A DNA stretch of 32,512 bases from Ferruginibacter sp. (GTDB lineage: Bacteria; Bacteroidota; Bacteroidia; Chitinophagales; Chitinophagaceae): assembly GCA_025352695.1 (NCBI GenBank), contig JANXSK010000167.1, forward strand, positions 1 through 32,512, written 5' to 3'. Shown piece by piece: positions 25,040 through 32,512 of the stretch; position 1 is the first letter of the stretch, and the number at the start of each line of letters is the position of its first letter. The notes beneath the pieces are model-generated. The model saw only the letters and a list, made by a program, of their open reading frames with translations, was not told the DNA's origin and made no database searches. The translations under genes were made by a program, and so were the position numbers.

Positions 25040-26710
25040 TTATCCATTCATTGAAGTCAAAAACTCTGCATTGTCTTTGGTGCCTTTCATATTTTTTAAT
25101 AACGTATTTAGTGCTTCTTCAGGATTCATATCAGCCATGTGCTTACGCAACACCCACATGCGTTGAAAGGTTTCTTTATCGAGCAACAAATCATCACGAC
25201 GTGTTGAAGAAGCAACAATATCAATGGCAGGATAAATACGACGGTTAGATAATCTTCTGTCCAACTGTAATTCCATATTACCTGTTCCTTTAAACTCTTC
25301 AAAAATTACTTCATCCATTTTACTGCCGGTATCAACCAATGCAGTTGCAATAATAGTCAAGGATCCGCCAAATTCTATTTTACGTGCAGCACCAAAAAAT
25401 TGTTTTGGTTTTTGCATCGCATTGGCTTCCACACCACCGCTCAACACTTTACCACTTGATGGGGCAACAGTGTTATGTGCTCTTGCCAAACGAGTAATGC
25501 TATCCAGTAATATCACCACATCATGGCCACATTCTACCAATCGTTTTGCTTTTTGTAACGCTATTGTTGAAACCTTTACATGTTTTTCAGCAGGTTCATC
25601 AAACGTGCTGGCAATAACTTCAGCCTTAACACTGCGTTCCATATCAGTAACCTCTTCCGGTCTTTCATCTACCAGCACAATCATCAGGTAACATTCCGGA
25701 TGATTTTCTGCAATCGCGTTGGCTAGTTCTTTCAACAACATGGTTTTACCCGTTTTTGGTTGGGCAACAATTAATCCACGCTGCCCTTTACCAATTGGGG
25801 TAAAAAGATCCATTATTCTTGTACTATAATTATTTGAAGCGGTAGTAAGATTCAATTTTTCGAACGGAAACAAGGGTGTAAGGTAATCGAATGGAACCCT
25901 GTCTCTAACTTCTTCAGGACTTTTGCCGTTAATGGTTTCTACCTTTAATAAAGCAAAATATTTTTCGCCTTCTTTTGGTGGACGAACAGATCCATAAACT
26001 GTATCACCCGTTTTTAATCCAAACAATTTTATTTGGGAGGGCGAAACATAAATATCATCCGGAGAAGAGAGGTAATTATAATCACTACTTCTTAAAAATC
26101 CATATCCGTCAGGCATCATTTCTAATACACCTTCGCCTAAAATAATACCATCAAATTCAATGTTAAAAACTTGTTGATCTCGCCGCTGCTGGTATTGTTT
26201 ATTGGGATAGTTGCTTTGTTGGCTACTGTCGTTTTGTTGCAGTTCTGGTTGTTGCTGCTGCACATCATCTTCTTGATGCAGCAACGAGGCGATAGCGGCA
26301 GGAATAGTGCTTTGCTCATCTGTTATGGGTTGCAAATCATCTTCTTCCACCTCTTCTTTTTTTATTTGTTGTCGCTTTTTATCAACAGCGGGTTCTATTT
26401 TTTTATTTGTTTTATGCTCCTGTTGTTTTACCTCTACCTTAACTTCCGTTTTTGTTTCGGGTTTCACTTCTTTTTCTTCTGCAGGTATAGGCGCCGCTGA
26501 AATAGCATCGGTAGTTTTTACTGTACGCTTACGTTTTGGCTTTTCTTCGTCTCCGTTTTTGGCTGGTGCATTCATAGCGGTTTGCTTCGCAAGAATTTTA
26601 TCAATCAGTTCTTGCTTTTCTAATTTTTTGTAGTTGGAAATAATAAGTTGCTCTGCAATATCATGCAACTCAGGAACAAGCATATCGTTCAATTGTAAAG
26701 TGTCATACAT
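25040..26710 (-). CDS. rho: transcription termination factor Rho
   Basis: Rho is the hexameric RNA helicase that ends transcription at untranslated RNA. The protein has 556 residues against about 419 in E. coli. The N-terminal Rho_N helical domain (about 1-45) is followed by a charged, Gln-rich insertion (about 50-178) of low complexity. Next come the RNA-binding cold-shock domain (about 182-265) and the ATPase domain with P-loop AQPKTGKT (316-323) and the conserved [10 protein letters not shown] segment (348-357). Insertions of this kind are known in Bacteroidota Rho and may promote phase separation or RNA binding, which is inference here. It has its own long leader (26711-27082) and a terminator at 24995-25019. 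Confidence 0.97.
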   Translation of the reverse strand: MYDTLQLNDMLVPELHDIAEQLIISNYKKLEKQELIDKILAKQTAMNAPAKNGDEEKPKRKRTVKTTDAISAAPIPAEEKEVKPETKTEVKVEVKQQEHKTNKKIEPAVDKKRQQIKKEEVEEDDLQPITDEQSTIPAAIASLLHQEDDVQQQQPELQQNDSSQQSNYPNKQYQQRRDQQVFNIEFDGIILGEGVLEMMPDGYGFLRSSDYNYLSSPDDIYVSPSQIKLFGLKTGDTVYGSVRPPKEGEKYFALLKVETINGKSPEEVRDRVPFDYLTPLFPFEKLNLTTASNNYSTRIMDLFTPIGKGQRGLIVAQPKTGKTMLLKELANAIAENHPECYLMIVLVDERPEEVTDMERSVKAEVIASTFDEPAEKHVKVSTIALQKAKRLVECGHDVVILLDSITRLARAHNTVAPSSGKVLSGGVEANAMQKPKQFFGAARKIEFGGSLTIIATALVDTGSKMDEVIFEEFKGTGNMELQLDRRLSNRRIYPAIDIVASSTRRDDLLLDKETFQRMWVLRKHMADMNPEEALNTLLKNMKGTKDNAEFLTSMNG

Positions 26711-27082
26711 ATAGAAATGAAAAAGGTTTTTTCAAAAAATCCGATCTTAAAATTCTGAAAATAATCCCGATTCTTTCGGGAGGGAATTTGGTTTGATGGA
26801 ATGAAGCTGTTTGATATAGTAATAATAAAAAAACCTATCAACAATATTCCTATGCAATATTACATTGTTTTTAATAAAAAGTAATAAAATTTTTGTTAAC
26901 GTACATTTTAACAATGATTGTAGTTTATTGACTACACTCCATTTAGCTGTAATGATACTATAAAGCTTTTATTTAAGCAACTTAAATAAAATAGAACAAC
27001 AAACAATTTTTGAATAAAACGCAATATTAATATTCAAAATAAAACGCACAGCAAATTTAAAACATTATAAAATCATAATTGT
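26711..27082 (-). promoter_or_regulatory. long leader region of rho
   Basis: These 372 bases between the dehydrogenase and rho hold no gene. A 6-bp GC stem with a 5-nt loop (26765-26781) is followed on the minus strand by TTATTTT. A second, AT-rich hairpin-like GG-T6/A6-CC element followed by TTTTTC lies about 25 nt before the ATG. Both could act as leader attenuators. A TACTTTTT box lies upstream within the region, but no clean promoter pair was found. Confidence 0.35.
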
Positions 27083-28066
27083 TCATACCACGAGATTTTT
27101 TAATACTTTGCCTGCTTCAAAATCATCTAAGTTGCTTAAAGTAGTCTTTGCAATTTCGGTTAATGCTTCCTGTGTAAAAAATCCCTGATGAGATGTAATT
27201 AATACATTAGGAAAACTAAGCAGGCGCATAATATCATCATCCTGAATAATATTTTCGGAAAGATCATTAAAAAAAAGTTTTTCCTCTTGTTCATATACAT
27301 CCAGTCCCAAATAGCCAATACGGCCGCTTTTTAATCCTTCAATAGCTGCTACTGTATGCACCAATCCTCCACGGCTTGTATTAATAAGCATTGTGCCTGC
27401 CTTCAACATTCCAATACTGTTAGCATCTATAATATGTTTGGTTTGTTCTGTAAGCGGGCAATGCAATGAAATAATATCTGCCTGTTGAAAAATATCTAAA
27501 AGAGGTACATACTCCACACCGGTTGCTTCCAGCTCTTTATTGGCAATAATATCAAAAGCCAATAAGTTGCATCCTAGCCCCAGCATAATTTTACAAAAAA
27601 TCTGCCCAATCTTTCCTGTACCAATTACACCTACTGTTTTACCAAAAAGATCAAAACCAGTCAATCTATCCAGCGAAAAATTACCTTCTCTTACCCTATT
27701 GTACGCTTTGTGTGTTTTACGATCTAAAGTTAAAATCAATGCCAGTGCATATTCAGCCACTGCATGTGGCGAATAAGCTGGCACTCGTACTACCTTAATT
27801 TCATTGGCTTTTGCTGCAGCAATATCTACATTATTAAATCCGGCACTGCGTAAAGCAATTAGTTGAACGCCGTTGTTTTTTAAATCCTTTATAACGTTTG
27901 CTGTTATTTTATCATTTACAAAAGCACAGATGGCTTTATAACCGTTAGCAAGATTAACAGTTTGCTCATTTAATGGAGCATCAAAATAAATAATTTCGTG
28001 GTGGATATTGTACCTGTCAAAAAATTCACGGTCGTATACTTTGGTTGAAAAGAACGCTATTTTCAT
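27083..28066 (-). CDS. 2-hydroxyacid dehydrogenase, D-lactate dehydrogenase type
   Basis: This is an NAD-dependent D-2-hydroxyacid dehydrogenase resembling fermentative D-lactate dehydrogenase LdhA (pyruvate + NADH to D-lactate). From the ATG at 28066 it has 327 residues. The NAD-binding loop is GVIGTGKIG (146-154). Catalytic residues fit the family: R232 in NTSRGG, E261 near DVYEQEE, and H293 in TSHQGF. The longer frame from 28141 adds 25 residues that no family member needs, while MKIAFFSTKVYD at 28066 is a standard N-terminus. Divergent from asnS. Confidence 0.88.
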   Translation of the reverse strand: MKIAFFSTKVYDREFFDRYNIHHEIIYFDAPLNEQTVNLANGYKAICAFVNDKITANVIKDLKNNGVQLIALRSAGFNNVDIAAAKANEIKVVRVPAYSPHAVAEYALALILTLDRKTHKAYNRVREGNFSLDRLTGFDLFGKTVGVIGTGKIGQIFCKIMLGLGCNLLAFDIIANKELEATGVEYVPLLDIFQQADIISLHCPLTEQTKHIIDANSIGMLKAGTMLINTSRGGLVHTVAAIEGLKSGRIGYLGLDVYEQEEKLFFNDLSENIIQDDDIMRLLSFPNVLITSHQGFFTQEALTEIAKTTLSNLDDFEAGKVLKNLVV

Positions 28067-28202
28067 GCTTTCAAAGATAATGAGGATTTTGATGGATTTA
28101 TTTTGATTAAACGCATTTTTTAACCCATTCATCAAAATCATACCAACATCAAAAAACAGGTAGTGTATTCAATAGGCTTAAATCTAAGTCTAAAATCCAC
28201 GT

Positions 28203-28210
28203 TATATTTG
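28203..28210 (+). promoter_or_regulatory. -7 element for asnS
   Basis: TATATTTG is an exact TAnnTTTG match 17 nt before the asnS ATG. The -33 region at 19 nt upstream is AT-rich without a clear TTTG. The leader would be about 10 nt. Confidence 0.5.
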
Positions 28211-28227
28211 CAACCAATTTACATGAT

Positions 28228-29670
28228 ATGTTTAACAAGCGAATAAAAATTAAAGAACTGTTGACAGCAGATAAAGTCAACTTTGATGCAACTGTAATGG
28301 GATGGGTACGCACTTTCCGTAACAACCAGTTTATTGCCCTTAATGATGGCAGCACCAATAATAATTTACAAATAGTAACAGGCCTTGGCGTGTTTGACGA
28401 AAAAATATTAAAACGTTTAACCACAGGCGCCTGTATTAAAGTGACAGGAGAAATTATTGCCTCTTTAGGTAAAGGGCAAAAGGTAGAATTAAAAGCAGCC
28501 ACCATTGAAATATTAGGTGACAGTGATGCAGAAAAATTTCCTTTACAGCCCAAAAAACATAGCCTTGAATTTTTAAGAGAAATTGCACATTTGCGCTTTA
28601 GAACCAATACATTCAGCGCTATTTTCAGGGTAAGGCATTCGCTCGCATTTGCCGTTCATAAATTTTTTAATGACAAGGGTTTTGTTTACCTCCATACGCC
28701 TATCATTACAGCGAGCGATGCAGAAGGCGCAGGCGAGATGTTTAGGGTTACTACTTTACCATTGGATGGTTCTGCTCTTAAAAATGAAGACGGCAGCATC
28801 AATTATAAGGATGATTTTTTTGGTAGGAGTACCAACCTTACCGTAAGCGGACAATTGGAAGGGGAATTAGCTGCCATGGCATTTAGTGATATTTATACTT
28901 TTGGACCAACTTTTCGTGCAGAAAACAGCAATACAACAAGGCATCTGGCAGAGTTTTGGATGATTGAACCGGAAGTTGCTTTCAACGATTTGGAAGACAA
29001 TATGAACCTGGCAGAAGAATTTATCCGCTATATAATTAAATATGCGATGGAACAAAACAAGGAAGACCTTGAGTTTTTAGCACAGCGTTTAACCGAAGAA
29101 GAAAATCAAAAACCATTGGTTGAAAGAAGTGAAATGAGTTTACTGGATAAATTGAATTTTGTAGTGAACAACGATTTTGAAAGATTAACTTATACCGAAG
29201 CGATTGAAATTTTAAGAGAAAGCAATCACAATAAAAAAAAGAAATTTAATTATTTAATTGATGGTTGGGGTGTTGATTTACAAAGTGAACATGAACGTTA
29301 CCTGGTAGAAAAACATTTTAAAAAACCGGTTATATTAACCAACTATCCCAAAGACATCAAATCGTTTTACATGCGGCTGAATGATGATGGTAAAACTGTT
29401 GCAGCTATGGATATTTTAGCGCCAGGTATTGGTGAAATTGTAGGTGGTTCGCAAAGAGAAGAACGATTAGATAAACTAACCCAACGCATGAGCGAAATGC
29501 ATATTCCTGAAGAAGAACTGAATTGGTATTTGGATACCCGTCGCTTTGGCGCCTGTCCGCACGCTGGCTTTGGGCTTGGGTTTGAGCGGCTCGTACAATT
29601 TGTAACCGGCATGGGAAATATCAGGGATGTTATTCCTTTTCCACGGTATCCAAAGAGTGCGGAATTTTAA
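28228..29670 (+). CDS. asnS: asparagine-tRNA ligase
   Basis: AsnRS charges tRNA-Asn with asparagine and is a class IIb synthetase. The protein has 480 residues, close to the usual length. The N-terminal OB-fold anticodon-binding domain (about 12-105) contains GWVRTFRNN. The catalytic domain has motif 2 TFRAE at about 229-233, then [11 protein letters not shown], which is typical of AsnRS and AspRS. Motif 3 [11 protein letters not shown] starts at about 447. The substrate assignment as Asn rests on overall resemblance, on the [11 protein letters not shown] segment and on the long insertion with a DFFGR...LTVSGQLE segment. The gene stands alone; its cognate tRNA-Asn is at the start of the window. 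Confidence 0.96.
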   Translation: MFNKRIKIKELLTADKVNFDATVMGWVRTFRNNQFIALNDGSTNNNLQIVTGLGVFDEKILKRLTTGACIKVTGEIIASLGKGQKVELKAATIEILGDSDAEKFPLQPKKHSLEFLREIAHLRFRTNTFSAIFRVRHSLAFAVHKFFNDKGFVYLHTPIITASDAEGAGEMFRVTTLPLDGSALKNEDGSINYKDDFFGRSTNLTVSGQLEGELAAMAFSDIYTFGPTFRAENSNTTRHLAEFWMIEPEVAFNDLEDNMNLAEEFIRYIIKYAMEQNKEDLEFLAQRLTEEENQKPLVERSEMSLLDKLNFVVNNDFERLTYTEAIEILRESNHNKKKKFNYLIDGWGVDLQSEHERYLVEKHFKKPVILTNYPKDIKSFYMRLNDDGKTVAAMDILAPGIGEIVGGSQREERLDKLTQRMSEMHIPEEELNWYLDTRRFGACPHAGFGLGFERLVQFVTGMGNIRDVIPFPRYPKSAEF

Positions 29671-29912
29671 CCCCTGCATGCTGAACGATGAATGAAAAAG
29701 ATTTTTACAAACTGGTTAGGAGTGTCCGTGTGACCGGTTTGTTACACTGACGTAAATGTTCCCCATAGCTTTTTTGTACACAAGCCGACTGCTATCGGCT
29801 GCGACGCCTGTGATGATGCATGTAGCTTATGTATTTGTTGGAACAAAAAGTATTTTAATTTAATATTTAAGCAATTAACTATTTTGATATTTGCTGCACT
29901 AAAATTATTCCA
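29671..29912. other. structured intergenic region after asnS
   Basis: There is no gene in these 242 bases. The stretch 29707-29800 looks richer in G and C than its flanks and has several inverted repeats: 29707-29716 with 29733-29742 (10 bp), 29728-29734 with 29741-29747 (7 bp), and 29783-29788 with 29795-29800 (6 bp). The first two exclude each other. None is followed by a good T run, so no clear terminator is seen. Confidence 0.5.
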
Positions 29913-30467
29913 ATGCTCAGTTTAAATTTAAACCCTTTTCCAACACTTTCTACTGGTAGGTTACTGCTAAGGCAGATAACTACAGCCGATGTAAATAAAA
30001 TTTTCGAATTGCGTAGCAATAAAGCTGTGATGGAATTTATTAACAGGCCTTTGGCGGAAACAACAGCAGATGCCCTGCAACTAATTAAAATAATTATAGA
30101 CAACATAAATATTAGTGAAGGTATTACTTGGGCTATATCGATACAAAATGATTCCACACTAATTGGTACTATAGGTTTTTGGAAGATTGATACCGAAAAT
30201 CATCGGGCAGAAATAGGATACCTGCTACACCCAAATCACCAGCAAAAAGGAATAATGCAGGAAGCACTTTCTGCAGTACTCAATTATGGATTTACACAAA
30301 TGCAATTACATTCTGTCGAAGCAAATATTAATCCGGCCAATGAGGCATCCAGAAAATTATTGGAAAAAAATAAATTTATACAAGAGGGTTATTTCAAAGA
30401 AAACTTTTATTATAAAGGGAGCTTTCTCGATTCTGCCATTTATTCTCTACTTACAACAGTACAATAA
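29913..30467 (+). CDS. GNAT N-acetyltransferase, RimJ/RimL type
   Basis: This is an acetyl-CoA-dependent N-acetyltransferase of 184 residues. It shows the RimJ/RimL layout: LLLRQITTADV near the N-terminus and EIGYLLHPNHQQKGIMQEAL as the strand and acetyl-CoA-binding loop. The loop reads QQKGIM instead of the more common (Q/R)xxGxG/A. The segment VEANINPANEASRKLLEKNKF, typical of this family, leads to the C-terminal strands. The substrate may be a protein N-terminus or a small amine; it cannot be told from sequence. No signal peptide. Confidence 0.85.
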   Translation: MLSLNLNPFPTLSTGRLLLRQITTADVNKIFELRSNKAVMEFINRPLAETTADALQLIKIIIDNINISEGITWAISIQNDSTLIGTIGFWKIDTENHRAEIGYLLHPNHQQKGIMQEALSAVLNYGFTQMQLHSVEANINPANEASRKLLEKNKFIQEGYFKENFYYKGSFLDSAIYSLLTTVQ

Positions 30468-30542
30468 ATTCGGCTTTGTTAATCTTACCCTATTATTTAG
30501 TATTTGAAAAAATAATTATGCCTTAAACAAACATTCCATTGT

Positions 30543-30550
30543 TACTTTTG
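30543..30550 (+). promoter_or_regulatory. -7 element for the alcohol dehydrogenase gene
   Basis: TACTTTTG is an exact TAnnTTTG match 22 nt before the ATG at 30573. The region 19 nt upstream gives only a weak -33 element. Confidence 0.45.
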
Positions 30551-30572
30551 TATTCAATTTAAAAAAATAATT

Positions 30573-31616
30573 ATGACTTCTGTAAATGCATATGCCGTAC
30601 AAAATGCTACTGCTCCATTAACCCCTTTTAATTTTGAAAGAAGAGAGGTGGGTGCCAGTGACGTTCAAATAGAAATTTTATATTGTGGTGTTTGTCACTC
30701 TGATATTCACCAGGTACGTAACGAATGGGGTGGTTCTATTTATCCTATGGTACCAGGCCACGAAATTGTAGGTCGCATTACCAAAATCGGTAGTGAGGTT
30801 AAGAATTTTACCGTTGGTGAACTTGCCGGTGTTGGTTGTTTTATTGATTCCTGCAGGGTTTGCCCAAGTTGCCTTGCAAACGAAGAACAATATTGCGATA
30901 CTGGCATGGTTGGAACTTACAACAGCCGTGATAAAGAAGGTAATCCAACTTATGGCGGTTACTCCACACATATTGTGGTAGATGAAAAATATACGCTTCA
31001 TGTAGCCGAGAGTTTGCCTATTGAAGGTGTGGCTCCGTTATTGTGTGCCGGTATTACAACCTATTCGCCATTGCGCCATTGGAATATTGGCAAGGGGCAT
31101 AAAGTTGCTATAGTAGGACTTGGCGGACTTGGCCACATGGCGGTTAAATTTGCTGCTTCTTTTGGTGCAGATGTTACGGTACTTAGTACTTCTAAATCAA
31201 AAGAGCAGGATGCACTGAATTTAGGTGCTCATCATTTTGCTGTAACCAAAGACCCTGAAACTATGAAAAGCCTGCAAGGTAAATTTGATTTTATTTTAAG
31301 CACTATTTCTGCCCAACACGAATACAATGATTATTTGAATTTGTTAACTTTAAATGGTACTATGGTAGTAGTAGGTGTACCGCCACAACCTTCCATAGTA
31401 GGCGCTTTTAACCTGATAGGCAAACGACGTTCTTTAGCAGGTTCGCTAATTGGTGGTATTAAAGAAACACAGGAAATGTTGGATTACTGTGCCGAACACA
31501 ATATTGTGAGCGATGTAGAGGTAATTAAAGCCGATGCCGTAAATGAAGCATATGAAAGAATGTTGAAAGGTGATGTACGGTACCGCTTTGTGATTGATAT
31601 CGCTTCTTTAAAATAA
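30573..31616 (+). CDS. zinc-dependent NAD(P) alcohol dehydrogenase
   Basis: This 347-residue medium-chain dehydrogenase oxidises alcohols or, more likely, reduces aldehydes with NADPH, as does E. coli YahK. Catalytic zinc ligands are C41 (in CGVCHSD), H63 and E64 (in PGHE) and C158. The structural zinc site has C94, C97, C100 and C108. The nucleotide-binding loop is GLGGLG (182-187). The CGVCHSDIH and YSTHIVVDE segments fit the cinnamyl-alcohol-dehydrogenase branch. It is a single gene with its own promoter box and terminator (31637-31667). Confidence 0.9.
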   Translation: MTSVNAYAVQNATAPLTPFNFERREVGASDVQIEILYCGVCHSDIHQVRNEWGGSIYPMVPGHEIVGRITKIGSEVKNFTVGELAGVGCFIDSCRVCPSCLANEEQYCDTGMVGTYNSRDKEGNPTYGGYSTHIVVDEKYTLHVAESLPIEGVAPLLCAGITTYSPLRHWNIGKGHKVAIVGLGGLGHMAVKFAASFGADVTVLSTSKSKEQDALNLGAHHFAVTKDPETMKSLQGKFDFILSTISAQHEYNDYLNLLTLNGTMVVVGVPPQPSIVGAFNLIGKRRSLAGSLIGGIKETQEMLDYCAEHNIVSDVEVIKADAVNEAYERMLKGDVRYRFVIDIASLK

Positions 31617-31636
31617 AAAGGTAATGTACAAAAATC

Positions 31637-31667
31637 AAGGTGGGCCTCAATTAGCCTACCTTTTTTT
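31637..31667 (+). terminator. terminator after the alcohol dehydrogenase gene
   Basis: The stem AAGGTGGGC/GCCTACCTT (31637-31645 with 31654-31662, one G-T pair) has an 8-nt loop and is followed by a T run to 31667. It lies 20 nt after the stop codon. Confidence 0.85.
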
Positions 31668-31694
31668 ATTTCTTTATTAATTTGATAGGGTTGT

Positions 31695-31727
31695 TTTGAA
31701 ATATTTGAACAGAAACTCCTATTTTTG
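31695..31727 (+). promoter_or_regulatory. promoter for tRNA-Phe
   Basis: TTTG (31695-31698), 21 nt of spacer and TATTTTTG (31720-31727) match the Bacteroidota consensus, with a slightly long spacer. The tRNA begins 17 nt later. Confidence 0.6.
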
Positions 31728-31744
31728 CTGCCCCGAAAGGGAAC

Positions 31745-31817
31745 GGTGTGATAGCTCAGTTGGTAGAGCAATGGACTGAAAATCCATGTGTCGCCGGTTC
31801 AACCCCGGCTCGCACCA
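31745..31817 (+). tRNA. tRNA-Phe (GAA)
   Basis: This is a complete 73-nt cloverleaf. The acceptor GGTGTGA pairs with TCGCACC, the D stem is GCTC/GAGC, and the anticodon stem GGA/TCC flanks the loop CTGAAAA, giving anticodon GAA. The T arm CCGG/CCGG has a TTCAA loop start. The discriminator is A at 31817 and CCA is not encoded in full. Confidence 0.95.
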
Positions 31818-31819
31818 CA

Positions 31820-31848
31820 AACCTCTCAATTTTATTGGGAGGTTTTTT
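31820..31848 (+). terminator. terminator after tRNA-Phe
   Basis: The stem AACCTCTCAA/TTGGGAGGTT (31820-31829 with 31835-31844, one G-T pair) has a 5-nt loop and is followed by a T run to 31848. It starts 3 nt after the tRNA. Confidence 0.9.
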
Positions 31849-31912
31849 ATTGGAGGTGGGTTATTGGTTTTGATTCTTCGCAGTAACTAATCTTTATTCT
31901 ATTACTATTCAC

Positions 31913-32329
31913 CTAATAATTCGTCCTTTCTGGAATTACACCTCTCACTCCACCTCTCGGTTCTTTTACATCTCCTTTGAATCGAGGAATCAAATGTATG
32001 TGAACATGAGGAACAGTTTGACCTGCTGATTCATTGATATTGATTCCAACATTAAATCCGTCGGGATTAAACTCCTTTATCAAAATCTCTTTTGTTTTGT
32101 TCAACATAAACCAACAAGCTGATTGCTCTTTGAATGACAATTCAAAGTAATCAACACAATGTTTTTTTGGAATGATTAGAGTGTGTCCGTTAATCACTGG
32201 GAATTTATCAAAAATGGCATACACTGTTTCAGATTCTAAAAGTAATTCCCTCTCTGAATTGGGATTGCAAAATGGACAACCTGCGTTTGCTTTTTTACTT
32301 ATTTGGTTGAAATGTTTGTATTCATACAC
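31913..32329 (-). CDS. HIT-family hydrolase
   Basis: This histidine-triad nucleotide-binding protein has 138 residues. The triad HVHIH carries H108, H110 and H112, followed by LIPR. A CPFC pair (C18, C21) near the N-terminus fits members with a zinc site. Related proteins hydrolyse Ap4A or nucleoside phosphoramidates; the substrate here is unproven. The start is GTG (32329): the frame is open for a few codons upstream to a TAA but holds no ATG. Only about 30 nt separate it from the presumed end of an IS66-type element, so its own promoter may have been replaced or cut off. Confidence 0.85.
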   Translation of the reverse strand: MYEYKHFNQISKKANAGCPFCNPNSERELLLESETVYAIFDKFPVINGHTLIIPKKHCVDYFELSFKEQSACWFMLNKTKEILIKEFNPDGFNVGININESAGQTVPHVHIHLIPRFKGDVKEPRGGVRGVIPERTNY

Positions 32330-32360
32330 TTCGCAATTTTCATTTTTTTAAAATTAATTT

Positions 32361-32380
32361 GTAGTTAAAATGTATCCCCT
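32361..32380. repeat. candidate terminal inverted repeat of the IS66-type element
   Basis: The sequence starting GTAGTTAAAATGTATCCCC lies 16 nt past the transposase stop codon and begins with GTA, as IS66-family ends often do. The other end is outside the window, so neither the repeat nor a target duplication can be confirmed. Confidence 0.4.
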
Positions 32381-32395
32381 CTACCAACCCCATCA

Positions 32396-32512
32396 TTATC
32401 TCTTGACTAATGCTGCATAATTTTGCGGCAGCAGTTGTTCTATCGCATTTATTTTATGCTGGTTGATATTTTCAAAAACGTAGGTAAGCCATTTGATGGG
32501 GTTTACGTTGTG
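32396..32512 (-). mobile_element. IS66-family transposase, 3' end only
   Basis: The last 38 codons of a minus-strand gene run off the window. They read HNVNPIKWLTYVFENIN, then LLPQNY and the end ALVKR. The pattern NPxxWL, then a helix with an I.ELLP-like segment, is the C-terminal domain of IS66-family transposases. The rest of the element, including the catalytic DDE domain and the accessory tnpA/tnpB genes, should lie beyond 32512. The element sits directly upstream of the HIT gene. Confidence 0.75.

Noticed and set aside
26171..26633. Hydrophobic frames on the plus strand opposite the Rho insertion
   Set aside because: They are complements of the Gln- and Lys-rich insertion of rho, which give Leu/Phe/Cys-rich translations.
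28067..28141. 25-residue N-terminal extension of the D-lactate dehydrogenase-like protein
   Set aside because: The family N-terminus is met exactly by the ATG at 28066.
1..32512. CRISPR arrays, prophage genes, restriction or other defence systems, riboswitches
   Set aside because: No direct repeats with regular spacers, no structural or integrase genes and no known riboswitch core were seen.

Overview
The window is AT-rich chromosomal DNA from a member of the Bacteroidota, most likely of the Chitinophagaceae type. The reasons are: several promoters matching the Bacteroidota pattern TTTG-N18/21-TAnnTTTG; an IF2 of about 1014 residues with a long low-complexity N-terminal region; a Rho of 556 residues with a Gln-rich insertion; lineage-typical small proteins (a DUF4834-like protein and an IPExxxVDY-like protein); and start codons without recognisable Shine-Dalgarno sequences. 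Assignment below phylum is inference.

Layout. 1-1720 (minus): tRNA-Asn, a small Rieske protein and HflX. 1866-3242 (minus): a periplasmic SurA-type prolyl isomerase between two terminators. 3524-8507 (minus): the conserved rimP-nusA-infB operon, with a near-perfect promoter and a terminator-like hairpin in its short leader. 8595-9620: a small membrane protein, a HAD phosphatase and a CAU-anticodon tRNA. 9721-12941 (plus): an outer-membrane beta-barrel protein, a long PurF-like amidophosphoribosyltransferase and a SixA-type phosphatase. 12944-14062 (minus): a MurG-like glycosyltransferase. 14141-14548 (plus): a 40-residue lipoprotein and an unknown 82-residue protein. 14565-18124 (minus): a class I aminotransferase and FeoB. 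18341-20525 (plus): an M28 peptidase with PDZ domain and the IPExxxVDY-like protein. 20821-24320 (minus): a selenium operon, mnmH, a secreted protein of unknown function and selD. 24402-25007 (plus): the C-terminal half of an MFS transporter. 25040-26710 (minus): rho. 27083-28066 (minus): a D-lactate dehydrogenase-like enzyme. 28228-31616 (plus): asnS, a GNAT acetyltransferase and a zinc alcohol dehydrogenase. 31745-32512: tRNA-Phe, a HIT protein and the 3' end of an IS66-family transposase that runs off the window.

Most of the content is core housekeeping: translation initiation and elongation (infB, asnS, tRNAs, rimP), transcription elongation and termination (nusA, rho), tRNA selenation (mnmH, selD), iron uptake (feoB) and envelope biogenesis. 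No phage, CRISPR array or defence cluster was seen. The points most worth following up are the leader hairpin of the nusA operon, the secreted protein inside the mnmH-selD operon, the half-length transporter, a Cys-rich reading frame without a start codon behind selD, and the IS66 insertion directly upstream of the HIT gene.
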